NCBI GenBank assembly: GCA_028583405.1
Contig: CM053260.1
Coordinates: 16,205,026 to 16,269,025, forward strand
Origin: Pogonophryne albipinna
Taxonomy: Eukaryota > Chordata > Actinopteri > Perciformes > Artedidraconidae
Length of the DNA: 64,000 nt
Reading direction: 5' to 3'
This document shows positions 40,601 through 52,865 of this stretch, piece after piece. The notes beneath the pieces are model-generated. The model had not been told where the DNA came from, did no database searches, and saw nothing but the letters and a program-made list of their open reading frames with translations. Both the position numbers and the translations under genes were made by a program. Every line of letters starts with the position of its first letter. Positions within the stretch are counted from its first letter, which is position 1.

Positions 40601-41515
40601 GAAGAGAGCGATGTGAAATTAGTGCGGAAAGCAAAACAAAACATTGTCAGCACTAAAACACTTTTAGCCATATCGAATCAAAGTACAACACAATGAGATT
40701 GCAGGAAAGACAATAGACCTGCATCATCAATAATGACCACAATGCATCACTTCCCCTTTGTGTCCATACGTTTTCACAACTCCTAGTTTTGTCAGTGATG
40801 AAGAAACTTCCTCTGCAGGAAACCCAAGGAAAGAACCTAGAGCTGTTTCCCTTACATCATTTTCTTTAAATGCAAATTCATTGCTTTTTCATTCATCGAT
40901 CATAAAATACGTGAATAATTAAAAGTAAATGTTAAAGTATGCGAGGTTAACAGATCATAAGATGTAATCACATTCGGTCATCCTGTTTTGCCAGGTGTAG
41001 TGCTAATTCTGTCCTAAGGTAGCGGCACTCCAAACATCTCTCAACAATCTAACCTCAGTTTACATTTTCTATTCCTTAAATAGATGCATTATGTCATACA
41101 ACATTTGAACATTGGAGAACTGTTGTATTTCATGTATTCACTTTTATTGTCTCCCCTCCAGACCGGCACACAATCAGTACCATCACTCTGACATTAGGCC
41201 TCCACTTAGCTGCGCCTAATAAACAATTATCACATTGCTAAACAATGCAATGATGACTCGAGATCTCTGGATCCTATTTCTGTTTTTGAAAGGTCAAAAC
41301 GCAACGTAACACTGTCAAAAGCAATTCAAACAATACTGCTTCTGTTGCTGCTACTGCATTAGTTTGTGATTAAAAGGAACTACATGTTACTAAAAACACA
41401 TTATGCCCAGATATGTTTACTTTCATTTCTGATCTAACAAGTCGGTCTGAATTGAGCAGTGAGAAACACTGATACTTATACATAAAGTATAAAGAGACAG
41501 TACAAAGATCCTTAC
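34692..41515 (-). other. tfeb: tfeb intron 1, distal-to-exon-2 part
   Basis: Mostly AT-rich intronic sequence. It contains an AAT run (35557-35583) followed by TTATATTTATATAGCGCC, a common fish repeat end, and scattered CA tracts. No exon is supported. Confidence 0.45.
35557..35650. repeat. (AAT)n run with dispersed-repeat end
   Basis: About nine AAT units followed by TATTTATATAGCGCCTTTCA, a phrase seen at the ends of many fish dispersed repeats. The family is not resolved. Confidence 0.5.
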
Positions 41516-41720
41516 CAGCAACTGTCCAACTATCCCAAAGACAACATAGTGTACCCAAGCGAGATCTGCTCCTCCACGTGTTAATACACACACTCTCTGA
41601 CAAGGACACAGTTGTTTGCTGGCAGGGCTGAGTAACTAGAGCATTCAAATGCCGTTTCACTGGTTGTGAGGACACTCCTCCCTCCACGGGCAGAGCTGCA
41701 GTAAGCTGGGTGACAGACAC
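41516..41720 (-). other. tfeb: Candidate alternative 5' exon of tfeb
   Basis: The minus strand has a good donor (GTTGCTG|GTAAGGATC, exon end 41516) preceded by a GC-balanced stretch with a CACGTG E-box (about 41576). MiT/TFE genes often use several first exons. There is no expression evidence, and the transcription start is unknown. Confidence 0.25.
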
Positions 41721-44316
41721 TATTAGTCACCTTCCTTCCCTTCCTATAACCACCAGCTCAGCTTCCTCCTCCTCCTCCTCCTCCTCCAAATTAGCCTGCC
41801 ATGGTCTGGGGAAACAACAACAGGAGCCCTGTGTCCAGTGAACTCATCTCTCTCCTTTTTTTTTACCCTCTTTCGTTTTAATGTGGAACTCCTCCTTCAG
41901 TCCAGTTCCCTTCTTAAAGCAGTGACCACAATTTAAATACAGGAACACAGATGCATGCATAACCACCAATAGATAAGGGCAATTCCTGAATTTTTTTGCT
42001 AGGTCATTGTGTTATCCTAAACGTTACGGCAGTGAATCAACATATTTACTTCTTTAATTGCACACCAACACAGTCTGTCACTCAACCTCTCACACGCAAT
42101 GCAAATACAAACCTGCATGCTTAGATGGTTATGTTATGAGACTCAACAGATAACCAAGTCTTCATACAATCCTAAGAACAGGAAATGGCTATTTATTATC
42201 TTCCATATTCAATGTAAATATTGTTATATTTACTTCAATTTATTTTTGATCACCGTTTCATTTTGATGTATGTATGTTAATGTGAAAGGCAAATTCCTCG
42301 TATGTGTTGGCTTGACAATTCACCGGTTTCTGATTCTGATCTGTATCTGTTCAGTATTTGTTGTAACACTCTTATGCCAAATCGTAATGAAAAGAGAGGT
42401 TTCGCACTAAGATATTTGTTATCGGATACTGAAAGCCATGGTCCCTGTATTGGAGATTATTCAGCGGGCGTTTAAAATCACAGCATAAATAAAATGACTA
42501 ACAGAAACAGATTTTAGTGAATTTCAAAAGTGACTGATTAGTTTCAACAAGGTGCAAGTGATTACATAAGAGATTTAACTTTAGAACAATTTAGATGTTA
42601 CAATGCAGTGTAGGTCACATTTAGAACTTAGTTTTACTTTAAGTATAATATTATATTAATAATAGAATATTTGTACAACTGTTATGAATCCAAGCTGTTC
42701 TAACATTCAAACAAAAAGTTACATCTTTATGCAGGTAACTACAGATTTCTAAGTGTGTTATATCCATCTGATGGTGTATCTGAATCCTTTTATAGCCCCT
42801 GATGAAACGTTTTTACTCCTATATAAATTGTCATTTGCATGTAAAGTGGAGCTACAGTAATGTGCGTTTACTTCTCAGAGATTGACAGAGATTTTCTTTT
42901 GAGTTGATTGAAGTAAATCTTTCTCTGTGCTCACATCATTCACATCATGAATCACTTCTCCCTATGATCTCCTCCATGCTTGTGCATCTATCTCTTATAT
43001 AAGCACAGGCAAAAACTCATACAAACACAGGTCAACATTCAACATACAATAAAGGTTTCAGAAGAGAAAAAACCCCAGCAATTTGACAGGTTTCCTTATC
43101 ATGTGTCATAATGCAACAGCACTGACTTCTACTGTTGGGCCAAACACTAGAAAACTGTAAAGCCATCGCCACTCATTATACGTCACAGTTGGCTAATCAA
43201 ACCAGAACAAGGTGCCCAGCTAAAAAATGTACTGGCAAATCAATCTGCCTCGGGTTGTAACACACATGTCGGCACGCATGAAGGCCAAATGCAGAGCGTA
43301 TGTGCAGCTGCTTGTTATATGGATCGTTCGTGTGAAATAACTTAATAAAACTCTTCCATCACTATATCTAACCCAAGTATAAGATCCCTTCTAATTAGTT
43401 CCCTACCATCTAAACTCCCCTACACCATCCTGTTTCTCTGAATGCGGGAACACAAACACTGGTATCAGAGTGCCACTCAGCTTGTTGTGCCTATCACAAC
43501 AGAGGAGAACACTGACCAGCATGGTTCAGCAGCACCCGGCTCACAAGCTTTCCTTGTTTATACACAAAGCATTCAGAAACGGGCCAGCTCCAGTTCTCAT
43601 AGTGGCCGCAGTGTATTTACTGTGTTATTTTGGTCCAGGGGCAGGACTCCCCCCGGGCCCTCATCTTATTGGTTGAAAAAGATGCGTTCCTGTGGCGTCA
43701 GGCCAATTATAAGGCGTATGTGTAGGAGGGGAAATCATCGACCAAGACAGCCTTGTACTCTTTTGACAATGGCCTACCAAGACTCAAACACACACATGCA
43801 CACATACGTCCACAATCCACATGCACACACACACTTCACCCAACACACTCTTCAACTTGTCTGTAGGACACGTTTTCCTCAATTGACTCCCTCTGTCACT
43901 ATGGCTGCAAAGAGGTTGCACACAAACATAGACAGTTGTTGGACGACTGTGATGATATTAGTGAGGTTTAATCCAGCTGTGCTAAGGACAAACAGCAGTG
44001 TCGATATACCAAACACCTAAGAGTTCCTAAAGTTGCAGGAAAATTGTTCTACAATTTATATTATATTATACAGTATGTTTACCAAAAATGTTGTCTGTAT
44101 AATAATTATACATATTGCAAATCATTTTATACACATTATCCTCTATATCAAACATATATATGTGCACCTTTTTAAAAGTTATTTAAGTTAAATCAACCCT
44201 TGGCCGTAAAATGACTATTAAACTTTCCTAATTGCATCATGATATGACCTTAGGTGACCTCAAGTTGTGTGCTTGAGAATAAAGCCTGCTTCTGATTACA
44301 TAAATCATAAATAAAT
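41721..44316 (-). other. tfeb: tfeb intron 1, middle part
   Basis: No exon supported. It holds a CTC run (41764-41786) and a probable LINE tail near 42235-42345 (GGCAAATTCCTCGTATGTG followed by TCTGATTCTGATCTG), with short CA tracts near 43790-43840. Confidence 0.4.
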
Positions 44317-45350
44317 TAGGGCTGTCAAACGATTAAAAATGTTAATCAGATTAATCACAGCTTAAAAATTAATTAATCATGATTAATCACCATTCGAACT
44401 ATGTCCAAAATATGCCATTTATTTATGTATATTGTTGTGGGAATGGAAAGATAAATGAAAGAAGGCGGATATATCCATTTAACATACAGTATCTATGTTT
44501 ATTATAACATTTTTCTGCGTGTCAAAAGGAAAGACAGCCCACACACCTATCAATTATCAAACCGTGGGGTCTTAATTCATTACGTGTTGATTTCTAGTAG
44601 TACTTCAGGAAAGTCGACAGGGGGGGGGAGCTAGTGGAGTATTTCGTGACCACAGAGTGCGAACGTTGTGATCAGCTGTTTTAGCGCAGTTCTCCAGTGA
44701 AGGGGGGGGGGGGAAGAAAGTCTCCCTCCGCAGCCGGTTGGCTTAGTTTTGGCACAATTCCGTTGTACAGACCGACGTTAACAGCAGCCCTGTCTGTGCA
44801 CACGGAGACCGACTCTGTCGTCCGGTGATCTAACCGCCTTCTGGAAAAGCTTCACAAGTACGTCGGTACGCAAATGCGCTTTGTGACACAAGTTTCAGAT
44901 TACGCACATAACCTGCGTACCAGATATGTGCACCCCTGTACTACAGCAAAAGTATTCTCCGTCGGGACTTCCTGCAACAACACCGACATTATCAAAGATG
45001 TTCTATTGAGAAGACGATCACTACGTGACAAAAGTTTTCAAAACCGTTTCTGGTCTTCGGTATTTCCAGACAAGTGGCTACTGAAATCAATCTGACTAAC
45101 TACTGTCTGTGCAATTTACTCCGCGCGAGTTGGCGGACTTTATTTTGCTTACTTTAACATCATTTTTCATGGTGGGGCTAAGCCATTTCTTGGTATGGGT
45201 GTAGCCTACCCCAGCCATACCCTGGCGCTGCCACTGGTGGGATGTATGGGGCGGGCCATTCTGCACATGCGTTAAATGCGTTAAATATTTTAACGCGATT
45301 AATTCAAAAAATTAATTACCGCCGTTAACGCGATAATTTTGACAGCACTA
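44317..45350. mobile_element. hAT-type element with 8-bp target duplication
   Basis: The ends TAGGGCTGTCAAAC (44317) and TTTTGACAGCACTA (to 45350) are inverse complements at 12 of 14 positions. Both are flanked by AAATAAAT (44309-44316 and 45351-45358), the 8-bp duplication expected of hAT transposons, although this target is AT-rich. Subterminal TTAATC/TTAACGCG motifs repeat inside each end. The 1034-bp interior has no transposase. A second hAT-like end (GGCGCTGCCACTGG near 45230) inside suggests a nested insertion. Confidence 0.8.
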
Positions 45351-45987
45351 AAATAAATACATTAACCTAAATACATAAACCCTTTTTACATAAATCAAAA
45401 TAAATATGTTATTTTTTCAAATGAGTTGGATCTTCTCATTGCATATGTTTTTATTAAACTTTGCATATATGTGTAGTTGATTTAAAAAAATAAAAACACA
45501 TAAAAGTATCAAAAGTTGATATAAGGGCTGCTGTGGCCGGATGCTTCAATCATAATGCACTGAGCCATTCAGTGTTTATTTTTAGATAACATTAGTTCTA
45601 TGTCATTAATACTGAGTAAACAAATGTGAGAATATATGTGTGTGTGCGTGCAATAGAGAGAGAACAATAACCAGCCAAACAGAAGTACAGCATTTCTGTT
45701 TTTGCATGAGTGAGAGTCACCATGTGTGAAACGGAATGAAAGGCATTCGGGAGATAAGGTATGCATAATACACACAAAAATTAATTTCACTACGGCCGCC
45801 ACACACCATAACCTGTTCTTAACTAAGCACACTCCTCGTCCCTCTTTCCCTCTATATGTCTCTGTCCTGTTTTCATTCTCAACTGGTAGGCAAGTTGAAA
45901 ACTAATTACCATCAGTATGAAGAATGCGAATGCCTTTTAGCCCTTCAGACCTTTGAGTAGAAGCAAGTGAGAAAGAACTGCGCAGAG

Positions 45988-45988
<1 letters not shown>

Positions 45989-46039
<51 letters not shown>
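45989..46039. repeat. (GA)n microsatellite
   Basis: About 50 bp of GA repeats, in the tfeb first intron. Confidence 0.95.
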
Positions 46040-46044
<5 letters not shown>

Positions 46045-46103
46045 AAACAAGAAAACAAAACAAGAAAAACAAGAAAACATGGCTGCCAAAAGAGGAGCGA
46101 TCA

Positions 46104-46565
46104 TGCCAACAATGTGGAGGAACTGCTGTGGAGACAGAACAGCACTTCCTCACACAATACCCAACTTTTGAACCTGTACGGAAACAATTCTTCCCAAAAC
46201 TCAAACATAAGCATCCTCAATTATTTAAAAATGAAAATGAAAAACTAAAAATACTTCTCGGGAATATAAAGAGAGCTGCATTGTGGCAGGACAGTTTGTC
46301 TCTGCCTGCCACAGTCTGAGGGAACCGGAATGAGCAGATACACCAGGTCTCACATCTTATCTTAAGTATATATATCATATTCTATTTTATATTAATGTAT
46401 TATATGAATGAAATGAATCTGTATTCCTTGTAAAAAAAAAAAGAAACATGTTCTTTGCAGTTTGTTTATAACTGTTTATTTGTGTATAGATGTTACAACT
46501 ATACAGAGCTTTGGCAATACTGTATGTAAATATGGTCATGCTAATAAAGCTATTGAATTTAATTT
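46104..46565 (+). pseudogene. LINE ORF2 C-terminal fragment with 3' tail
   Basis: The plus-strand frame from 46104 reads CQQCGGTAVETEQHFLTQYP, then an ILLGNIKRAALWQ block, and stops at 46317-46319. A Cys-x2-Cys followed by ETEQHFL is typical of the extreme C-terminus of L1/Tx1-type LINE ORF2 proteins. The 3' UTR ends near AATAAAGCTATTGAATTTAA. The fragment is heavily 5'-truncated. The clade assignment is tentative. Confidence 0.6.
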
Positions 46566-49522
46566 AATTGAGAGAGGGAGGCAAGAAGGTAAGAAACACG
46601 TGAAAACACGTGAAGCAAGAGTTCGAGGAGAGGTCAAGTGGACGAGTATCAATAAGATAAGTTTACAGGCGACCTTCCTCTGTGATGTGTGTGTCTTTGT
46701 GTGTGATTGTGTGTCAGATCAGCATCCATTACTTGTCCTCTGACCAAATATGGGGCCATTTTTTTGATTAAGCAGCGCAGACAAAGGAATGCTGTGTCTC
46801 TATACACAGACGCACACATACAACCTTATACAGTAGATCACTAAATTTCCTCCGGAGAGGATTCTTCCACGGACTACAGCTAACACTAACAGAGAGGAGG
46901 AAGAGATTGTCCAATAAAGATGTCAATAGACTCGGGCAGGGTACAGTGCTGCTACTAAAGTTGCTTTGCATTTCAACCCTTTAAAAATAAAGACAGCGCC
47001 AGCTATGGATTTTAGAAGCAGCATCCATTAAGTTCCATAGCTATGCAGTTATATCACACCGGTTTATATAAGAGATCTCCACTAAAACCGCTTGAATCCT
47101 GAACTTATAATGTTACGATTGATCAATATCAATGTATTAGTCACCTCTGGAAATAACTTATCTGAACAAGATCACCAAATGAGTCATGCCACTTAATTCA
47201 AGAAGTATTACAACAGCACTAGTTGATTTTGAAAGTGCAAAAGTTCCTCTGTCTTCCTCTTTTTATATACAAACACTTTATAGAAATTAATACCTGTTTA
47301 AATCACATGAATTCAAAGTAGAAAACAATATGGATTCTGGACTATTGACTAGTTCCTGGGACGCTGCAGAGGGACCCTCAAATATGTCCTATTTCATCTT
47401 AAAACAAAAACAAGTGACAGAAATGTGATTCTTAAAAATAAGAATAATCTACAAGCTTTGGAGATATTGTGAAAGGTTGACAAATTGAAAATCCTGGCAG
47501 CTCAGTTAAGGCACACAAATATGCATATTTCTAAATTCAAAAGTGTGAACTAAAGGTAGAGGCATGTCTAGAGACTGGATTCAAGAGAGTAAATATTGTA
47601 GTCAGACTTAAAAAGGCCACAGCGAAGGTCTGATCTTCATTTACCTTCAGCAAACAAACAGCTTCAGGATTAACTACATCCTGTAACATTAAGGGAACTT
47701 GGTGTTATAAGGCTTATGAGTCATAGGAAGGAGCCAACATTTTAAGAATCTTGTAAATGAATATTTAATTGCAAAATCAAAGACAAGTTTCCTCAGCATA
47801 AATGGAAGAAAACACTGTCCTTTTGAATTATCATCAGGAAACACTTAAAGCAATGTGACCTTCAATATGCCCAAGGTAGCTACTAGCAATGTGAAGTAGA
47901 ACAATTGTCCATCTTAAAGGTAGGGTAGGTAATTCACTTCAGATACACTTTGTATTATATTCCATGGAATGCTCTTAACATCCCGATAGCAATGAATACA
48001 TGAAATGCTTTGACAATAAATAAAAATAAAAAAAACATACAAAAATGTCATCTGTGGAAGCCGTAGCGCTGTAAAAAGCACGACCAATTATCTGATGTAT
48101 CAATACTGAAATGTAATGTTGAAACAACCTTTCTGTTTTTATTCCCATTAGTCTACAATCACTGGAACGAATACTAGGAATAAGCATAATGGAAAACCTG
48201 TTTGAGGAGCCCAGGGGGCATATTATTGAGGGAGCGCAGAGTTCATACAAGAGTGAGAGGCAGTGTTCAGTCGAACAACAGCAATGCCGACTGTTGAAAA
48301 TACAAATCCTGTGGTTTGGGCGGTATTAAAAGCAGACAAAGAAATCAATCTTAAAATCTTCAACGCTGTATTGAGCCTTGAAAACACATTTTCCTGAAGC
48401 AAATCAGAATTATCTTAGGATATTCCACAAACCACAGGATATTCCACAAACCACAGGAACACTATCTTAAAAGATGTGCAAGTGAAGAGTGAGATTATTA
48501 TATATATTATATTTGGTTTATATATGTTTATTTCGAAGAAAATCTTTTAAGGCAATTACAATATAATTTGAAAGCTTTGTTAAAATATAGTCATACTTTC
48601 AACTTTAAGTGTGTTAATGTGGGAACAGTCAGGTCTTAAAAACATAGCTGAGATGATGAACATCTTTATACAGAGATAGCTATGAAATCACTGTGGGCCC
48701 CTGTTAGAGCTAAAGTTCCACAAAGCTACAACTGCCCACTGCGAGCTTCACCCCTGCAGTTCACACTAACAAGCAAATTGTCCAGCTGCACACAACAGGC
48801 CAGCTGCAGTTTGTGCACAGATGCAGCAGAGACGCCATTCTTCAACAGAAAAGCGAGACTGCGTAAGACCCTCACTACTGTCTGTCAGTCAAAAGAGGAT
48901 ATGAAACAGTGGAGTGGAGATAAGATGAGGAAGTGGAGTCACACACTCAGCACATGCCCTCAAAATGCCCCACCCACGCTCACATCTGATAAATCATGGG
49001 TCATGTTGTCATAATAACACATGCTAATTGTCCATACTGTGGTTCAAAAAGTCTGAGCTTAAAAACGTATTCAGTAATTCCTTAGGTCTTTTTTATTTTT
49101 CAGAGAAAACCAAAACACCATAAAGACACTTCCCCTATTCTTCTTTTCCTGCTCCAGTCACGAAGTGGTGAAAACATTGTCCGGGTCACGGGAGATCTGT
49201 CCATATGGCGTATGGAGGAAGCTGTGTTTACACACACACACACCTGATGCTATATCCATTGCGCCTACTCAGTGCGCCTGTGTGTGTCCCACTGCCTTTG
49301 TTTACCTGAAGAGAATGAAACCCATCTCCAACACTTTCAAGCGGGCTGAGTCCAATGAAGCTGAAAATATAACACACACACAAGCACACTTTTCCATACA
49401 CACAGGATGTAAAGATTGTGCTTACGTGTGCATTTGTGGGACAAGATTGTTCACCTTCAAACACAGAAAGGTTACACAAGCTATGGAAAAGTTATGCTCA
49501 AATCCAACCAGTAGTTTGATTA

Positions 49523-49848
49523 CGGCCCGTCCACACAGTGGCGTGTGTTGTCGCTTGCCGGCAGGCATGTCTGAAGCTCGACCAACAACCAATCACCTGA
49601 ATCTCCCGCCCCGGACACACAAGCAGCAGTTTGATTGGCTAGAGCTTGTACTGGCATATGATTCGATTGGCTGACGCTTCCGTCGAAGCTTCAAAAGTTG
49701 AACATTGCTCAACTTTTGCAGCGAGCAACGCGGGCGAAGCTACGCTTCGCTCCCACAATGCAGTTTGGCGAAGCGTGACGTCACCCCATTCAAAGTGAAT
49801 GGGCTGAAACGTTGAAGCTTTAACGCACGCCGCTGTGTGGACGGGCCG
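49523..49848. mobile_element. Harbinger-like MITE with TTA target duplication
   Basis: The terminal inverted repeats are CGGCCCGTCCACACAG extended to 27 bp with two mismatches (49523-49549 against 49822-49848). They are flanked by TTA at 49520-49522 and 49849-49851. A 3-bp TWA duplication is the signature of PIF/Harbinger elements. The 326-bp body has further inverted sequence (GAAGCTT, CAACTTTTG) and no transposase. Confidence 0.8.
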
Positions 49849-50910
49849 TTAGTCCAATATTTTAGATGGACAAAACGGTCACCTCTGCGGACGGTTGTAT
49901 TGCTTGAAACTGGACTATCTTTTCCTTGCTTGTAATCTGAGCAGGTTGCTACTGTTCTTTTGGAGAAAGTGTGATTAGTCTGCCAGGCATCACTGCTGCT
50001 CAACATAGTGGCTGGTCACCTCTGACCTTGCTAACAATGACCTCACCGCTCAGTGTGTTAACTAACCCCTGACCCTTCGTACTTTGTGTGCACTCTAACC
50101 CTAACGACTCCTCTATATGCATGTGTCCCATTTTCCCTGTTTCTATTTTGTTCACATGCTTGTGTTGGCAAAGAGGGAGAGTGAGCAGCTAAATGTCTCA
50201 ACAGCTACACAGACACCCTGCTTTATCATTTTTTCTCAACACAACTGGTTATGATGTCCAACGTTTGTTTTATAAAGATTTTCTGATACTGTGTTGCAGG
50301 CAGCTTTTATTGTAAGTTATCTTCTGTGATCTTTTTGACAGGATTTTTGTTCAGAGGCATTCTTAAGAATATTATATAATTACGCCAAGAGGCACATGAT
50401 AGAATAACGAGGATATAGTTAACTTTAAATTATTTTATTAATATGAAGCAGCACTACATTAGTGTCACATTTCCAGACAGTTTTGTGCCAGATCACAATA
50501 GAGTAGATTTATCTTTTTTACACAACGGAAATGTTTTCATTCATTCATGGATTCGCTGAAATGAGGAGAGGCTGATAAAGGAGGTGAAAAGGAGAGACAG
50601 AGACAACCAAACAAAGATAGCTTGAGAAAGTTATGTTATCTGTCCAGGAGAACGGTAATTCCTGTTTAAACCATGTGACTACATAACTGCTGAACTAACT
50701 TGCGTGCTACTTCATTTTTATGTGGAACAAAATACACTCCAGTACTATGGCCTTAACTCACACCAACAACTCATTCACTCAGTGTCTGTGTGTGTTTATA
50801 TTCATGAATGTTAATACGCATTTACTGTGGTTGCCTGAGCCAAATAAACTACTCTCATGCATCAAAAAACACATTATTTCCTGAGACCTGCAGCTGAACA
50901 TGCCCCCATG

Positions 50911-51063
50911 CAGGGGCGCCGCATGGGGGAGAAGAGTTAGGACGATTCTTAGGGCCCCGTGACTGACAGGGGCCCAAACAATTTTAGAACATTAAGAAAA
51001 AAAAATGTAAGTAACCAATTTGATATCTTTTCATGGGGCCCAAAATCCCTGGCGGCGCCCCTG
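50911..51063. mobile_element. 153-bp hAT MITE with perfect 8-bp target duplication
   Basis: CAGGGGCGCCGC (50911-50922) is matched in inverse complement at 51052-51063. The flanks CCCCCATG (50903-50910 and 51064-51071) are identical. End sequence and duplication length fit a hAT non-autonomous element. The interior has GGGGCCC motifs facing each other near both ends. Confidence 0.9.
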
Positions 51064-52215
51064 CCCCCATGCATGTGGATACCCATCTGTGTCTCCGTTA
51101 CAGTGAACAACAAAGTGCTGGAAGTTCTTGTTTCCTTCAGTGTCACTATCTGTTTTGCTTTTATATCGAAACACATTAAGGAAAACGCACATGCCACCAA
51201 TAAACTATATTTGTGAGTGTGGTTGACCTCAGTGATCCAGCGCAACTTCCCATAAACACTTATTTTCCTAGAATCAACTGAAAGCAGAATTTAAAGGAAC
51301 ACCTTACTGTACCTAACAGGCATATTTCTACTAAGTCATTAAAAGGATTATTAATTGCTGATTGTTTGATTAGTGCCCTTTTTTAATGGTTATTGTGTGG
51401 TTTTCCATGGCTTCAGTTCCTTCAAAGCCCTATTTCACAATCTATGTCATAAATAATCATATACATAGTTTAATGGGATTGCTGTGCTCGAGATGTTCTA
51501 TTTTGGGCATCTCACTTTATGAGCTGTCATCATAGCATCTCCTAACACAACATGGTCTCTAGATTGGCGCTCTCGCTAAAAGCTAAAGGGACATTTCTTA
51601 AGAAGTAAAAACAAAAGTAGTCAAGTCATGAATATAAGTAGAAACTTAACAGTTAGAAGCTATATTCAGACCTATTGAGGCTGTTCTGCTCTGACCATGA
51701 TTTGGTTCCGTTAAGAGCTTAAGATGATCACAGAGGCCGATCGGAGAGGTCAGGGTGAAGTGTCAAACACTTGGTTGGTGTGATTTAGATGGTACACATA
51801 TCTAGAGCAGTGGTCCTTTTAAAGCCCAAGATCCCCGACCTTGGCCTTGGTGAAAGGCGAGATCTATCTATTGCAGAATTGAGTGAAAAAGACAGCCCAG
51901 ACAGTACTTCCAATTTGAGGCCTTTTATGTAGGCTAATTGCATCTGAATTACATCAAATCATTTGGTGCAACTTCCAATTTGATTAAACCAAGAACACAA
52001 CATAACTAACATGTCAAAAAGGATAAATATATATATTTATATCATACCTATCATTTTAAGTTTAATTCATTCCTTCATTACAATCCTAAATATATATGTA
52101 TGTAGCTTATTTTCCATTTGTTTGAGTGAATGTACATTATTTTGTTGACAGCAACAACAACAAAGAAAAAAACACCATCTTGCAGTGAGCAGATAACATA
52201 AAGTGCCATTTTAAC

Positions 52216-52865
52216 CAGGGACGTGCACAGGTACGGGCTAATGTTGCCCGGGCAACGGCCCGTTTGGCCTTCTTGGCTGACCTGCCCCTCTGGAGAGAGC
52301 AAGAGTTTGTTTTTCTGACCACCTCAGTGTCGGATTTTGGACACTTGATTTTGAGTTGTCTCATGGGCATGGCAGTTAGGGACAAACCAGGGGACTTTGT
52401 AGGATTTCTGCCATGTCTCTACTTTAGTTTGACCATCTCTGTTATTAAGTTATGGAATACTAAATAAATAAGTAATTAGATACCTTACCGTTACAACGCT
52501 CATAAAGAATGTTAAGAATAAGAATAATGCGTATTGAAATGGACTGCACAGCAGTTACAATGGTCTGGCAAACTACATTAGAACAGAATTGTCCCCATTT
52601 TGTCTTTAATAGTTAGCCTACTAACATTAGATATTTTAATGAGATATGGACCGCAAAACAAAAAATGTCCCTGGTCGCCCTAGCTTATTTTGTTATGAGA
52701 TGATAATGTGAATTACTCTTCAAATTAGTTAATGTAAAAATCGTTTGGTTTCTTTTACATCAAAAACAAGTTACAATTTTCAAAAGGTCTTGTGTTTTTT
52801 TCCGGGGGGAGGCCCTATTTCCAGTTTAGAGCAATAGCCCCTCCAAATGTCTGTGCACGTCCCTG
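52216..52865. mobile_element. 650-bp hAT-type element with perfect ends
   Basis: CAGGGACGTGCACAG (52216-52230) and CTGTGCACGTCCCTG (52851-52865) are exact inverse complements. ATTTTAAC duplicates at 52208-52215 and 52866-52873. No transposase motif is present in the interior; a short frame at 52264-52467 shows no recognisable domain. The perfect TIRs and duplication suggest recent insertion. Confidence 0.9.

Larger units (their letters stand above)
45351..49522 (-). other. tfeb: tfeb intron 1, promoter-proximal part A
   Basis: No exon supported. It contains a GA run and a LINE C-terminal fragment (listed separately). At about 47917 it has AAAGGTAGGGTAGGTAATTC, which resembles the end of a dispersed fish DNA element, but no partner end was found. 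Confidence 0.4.

Noticed and set aside
47917..48300. Possible TTAA-type MITE starting CTTAAAGGTAGGGTAGG
   Set aside because: No matching inverse end was found downstream, so boundaries cannot be supported.
51808..51870. CAGTGGTCCTTTTAAAGCC as the start of a hAT element
   Set aside because: No opposite terminus or 8-bp duplication was seen; kept as an unassigned repeat fragment.
52264..52467. 67-codon frame inside the 650-bp hAT element as a transposase remnant
   Set aside because: No hAT transposase motifs (DDE region or hATC dimerisation block) are visible and the element is too short.
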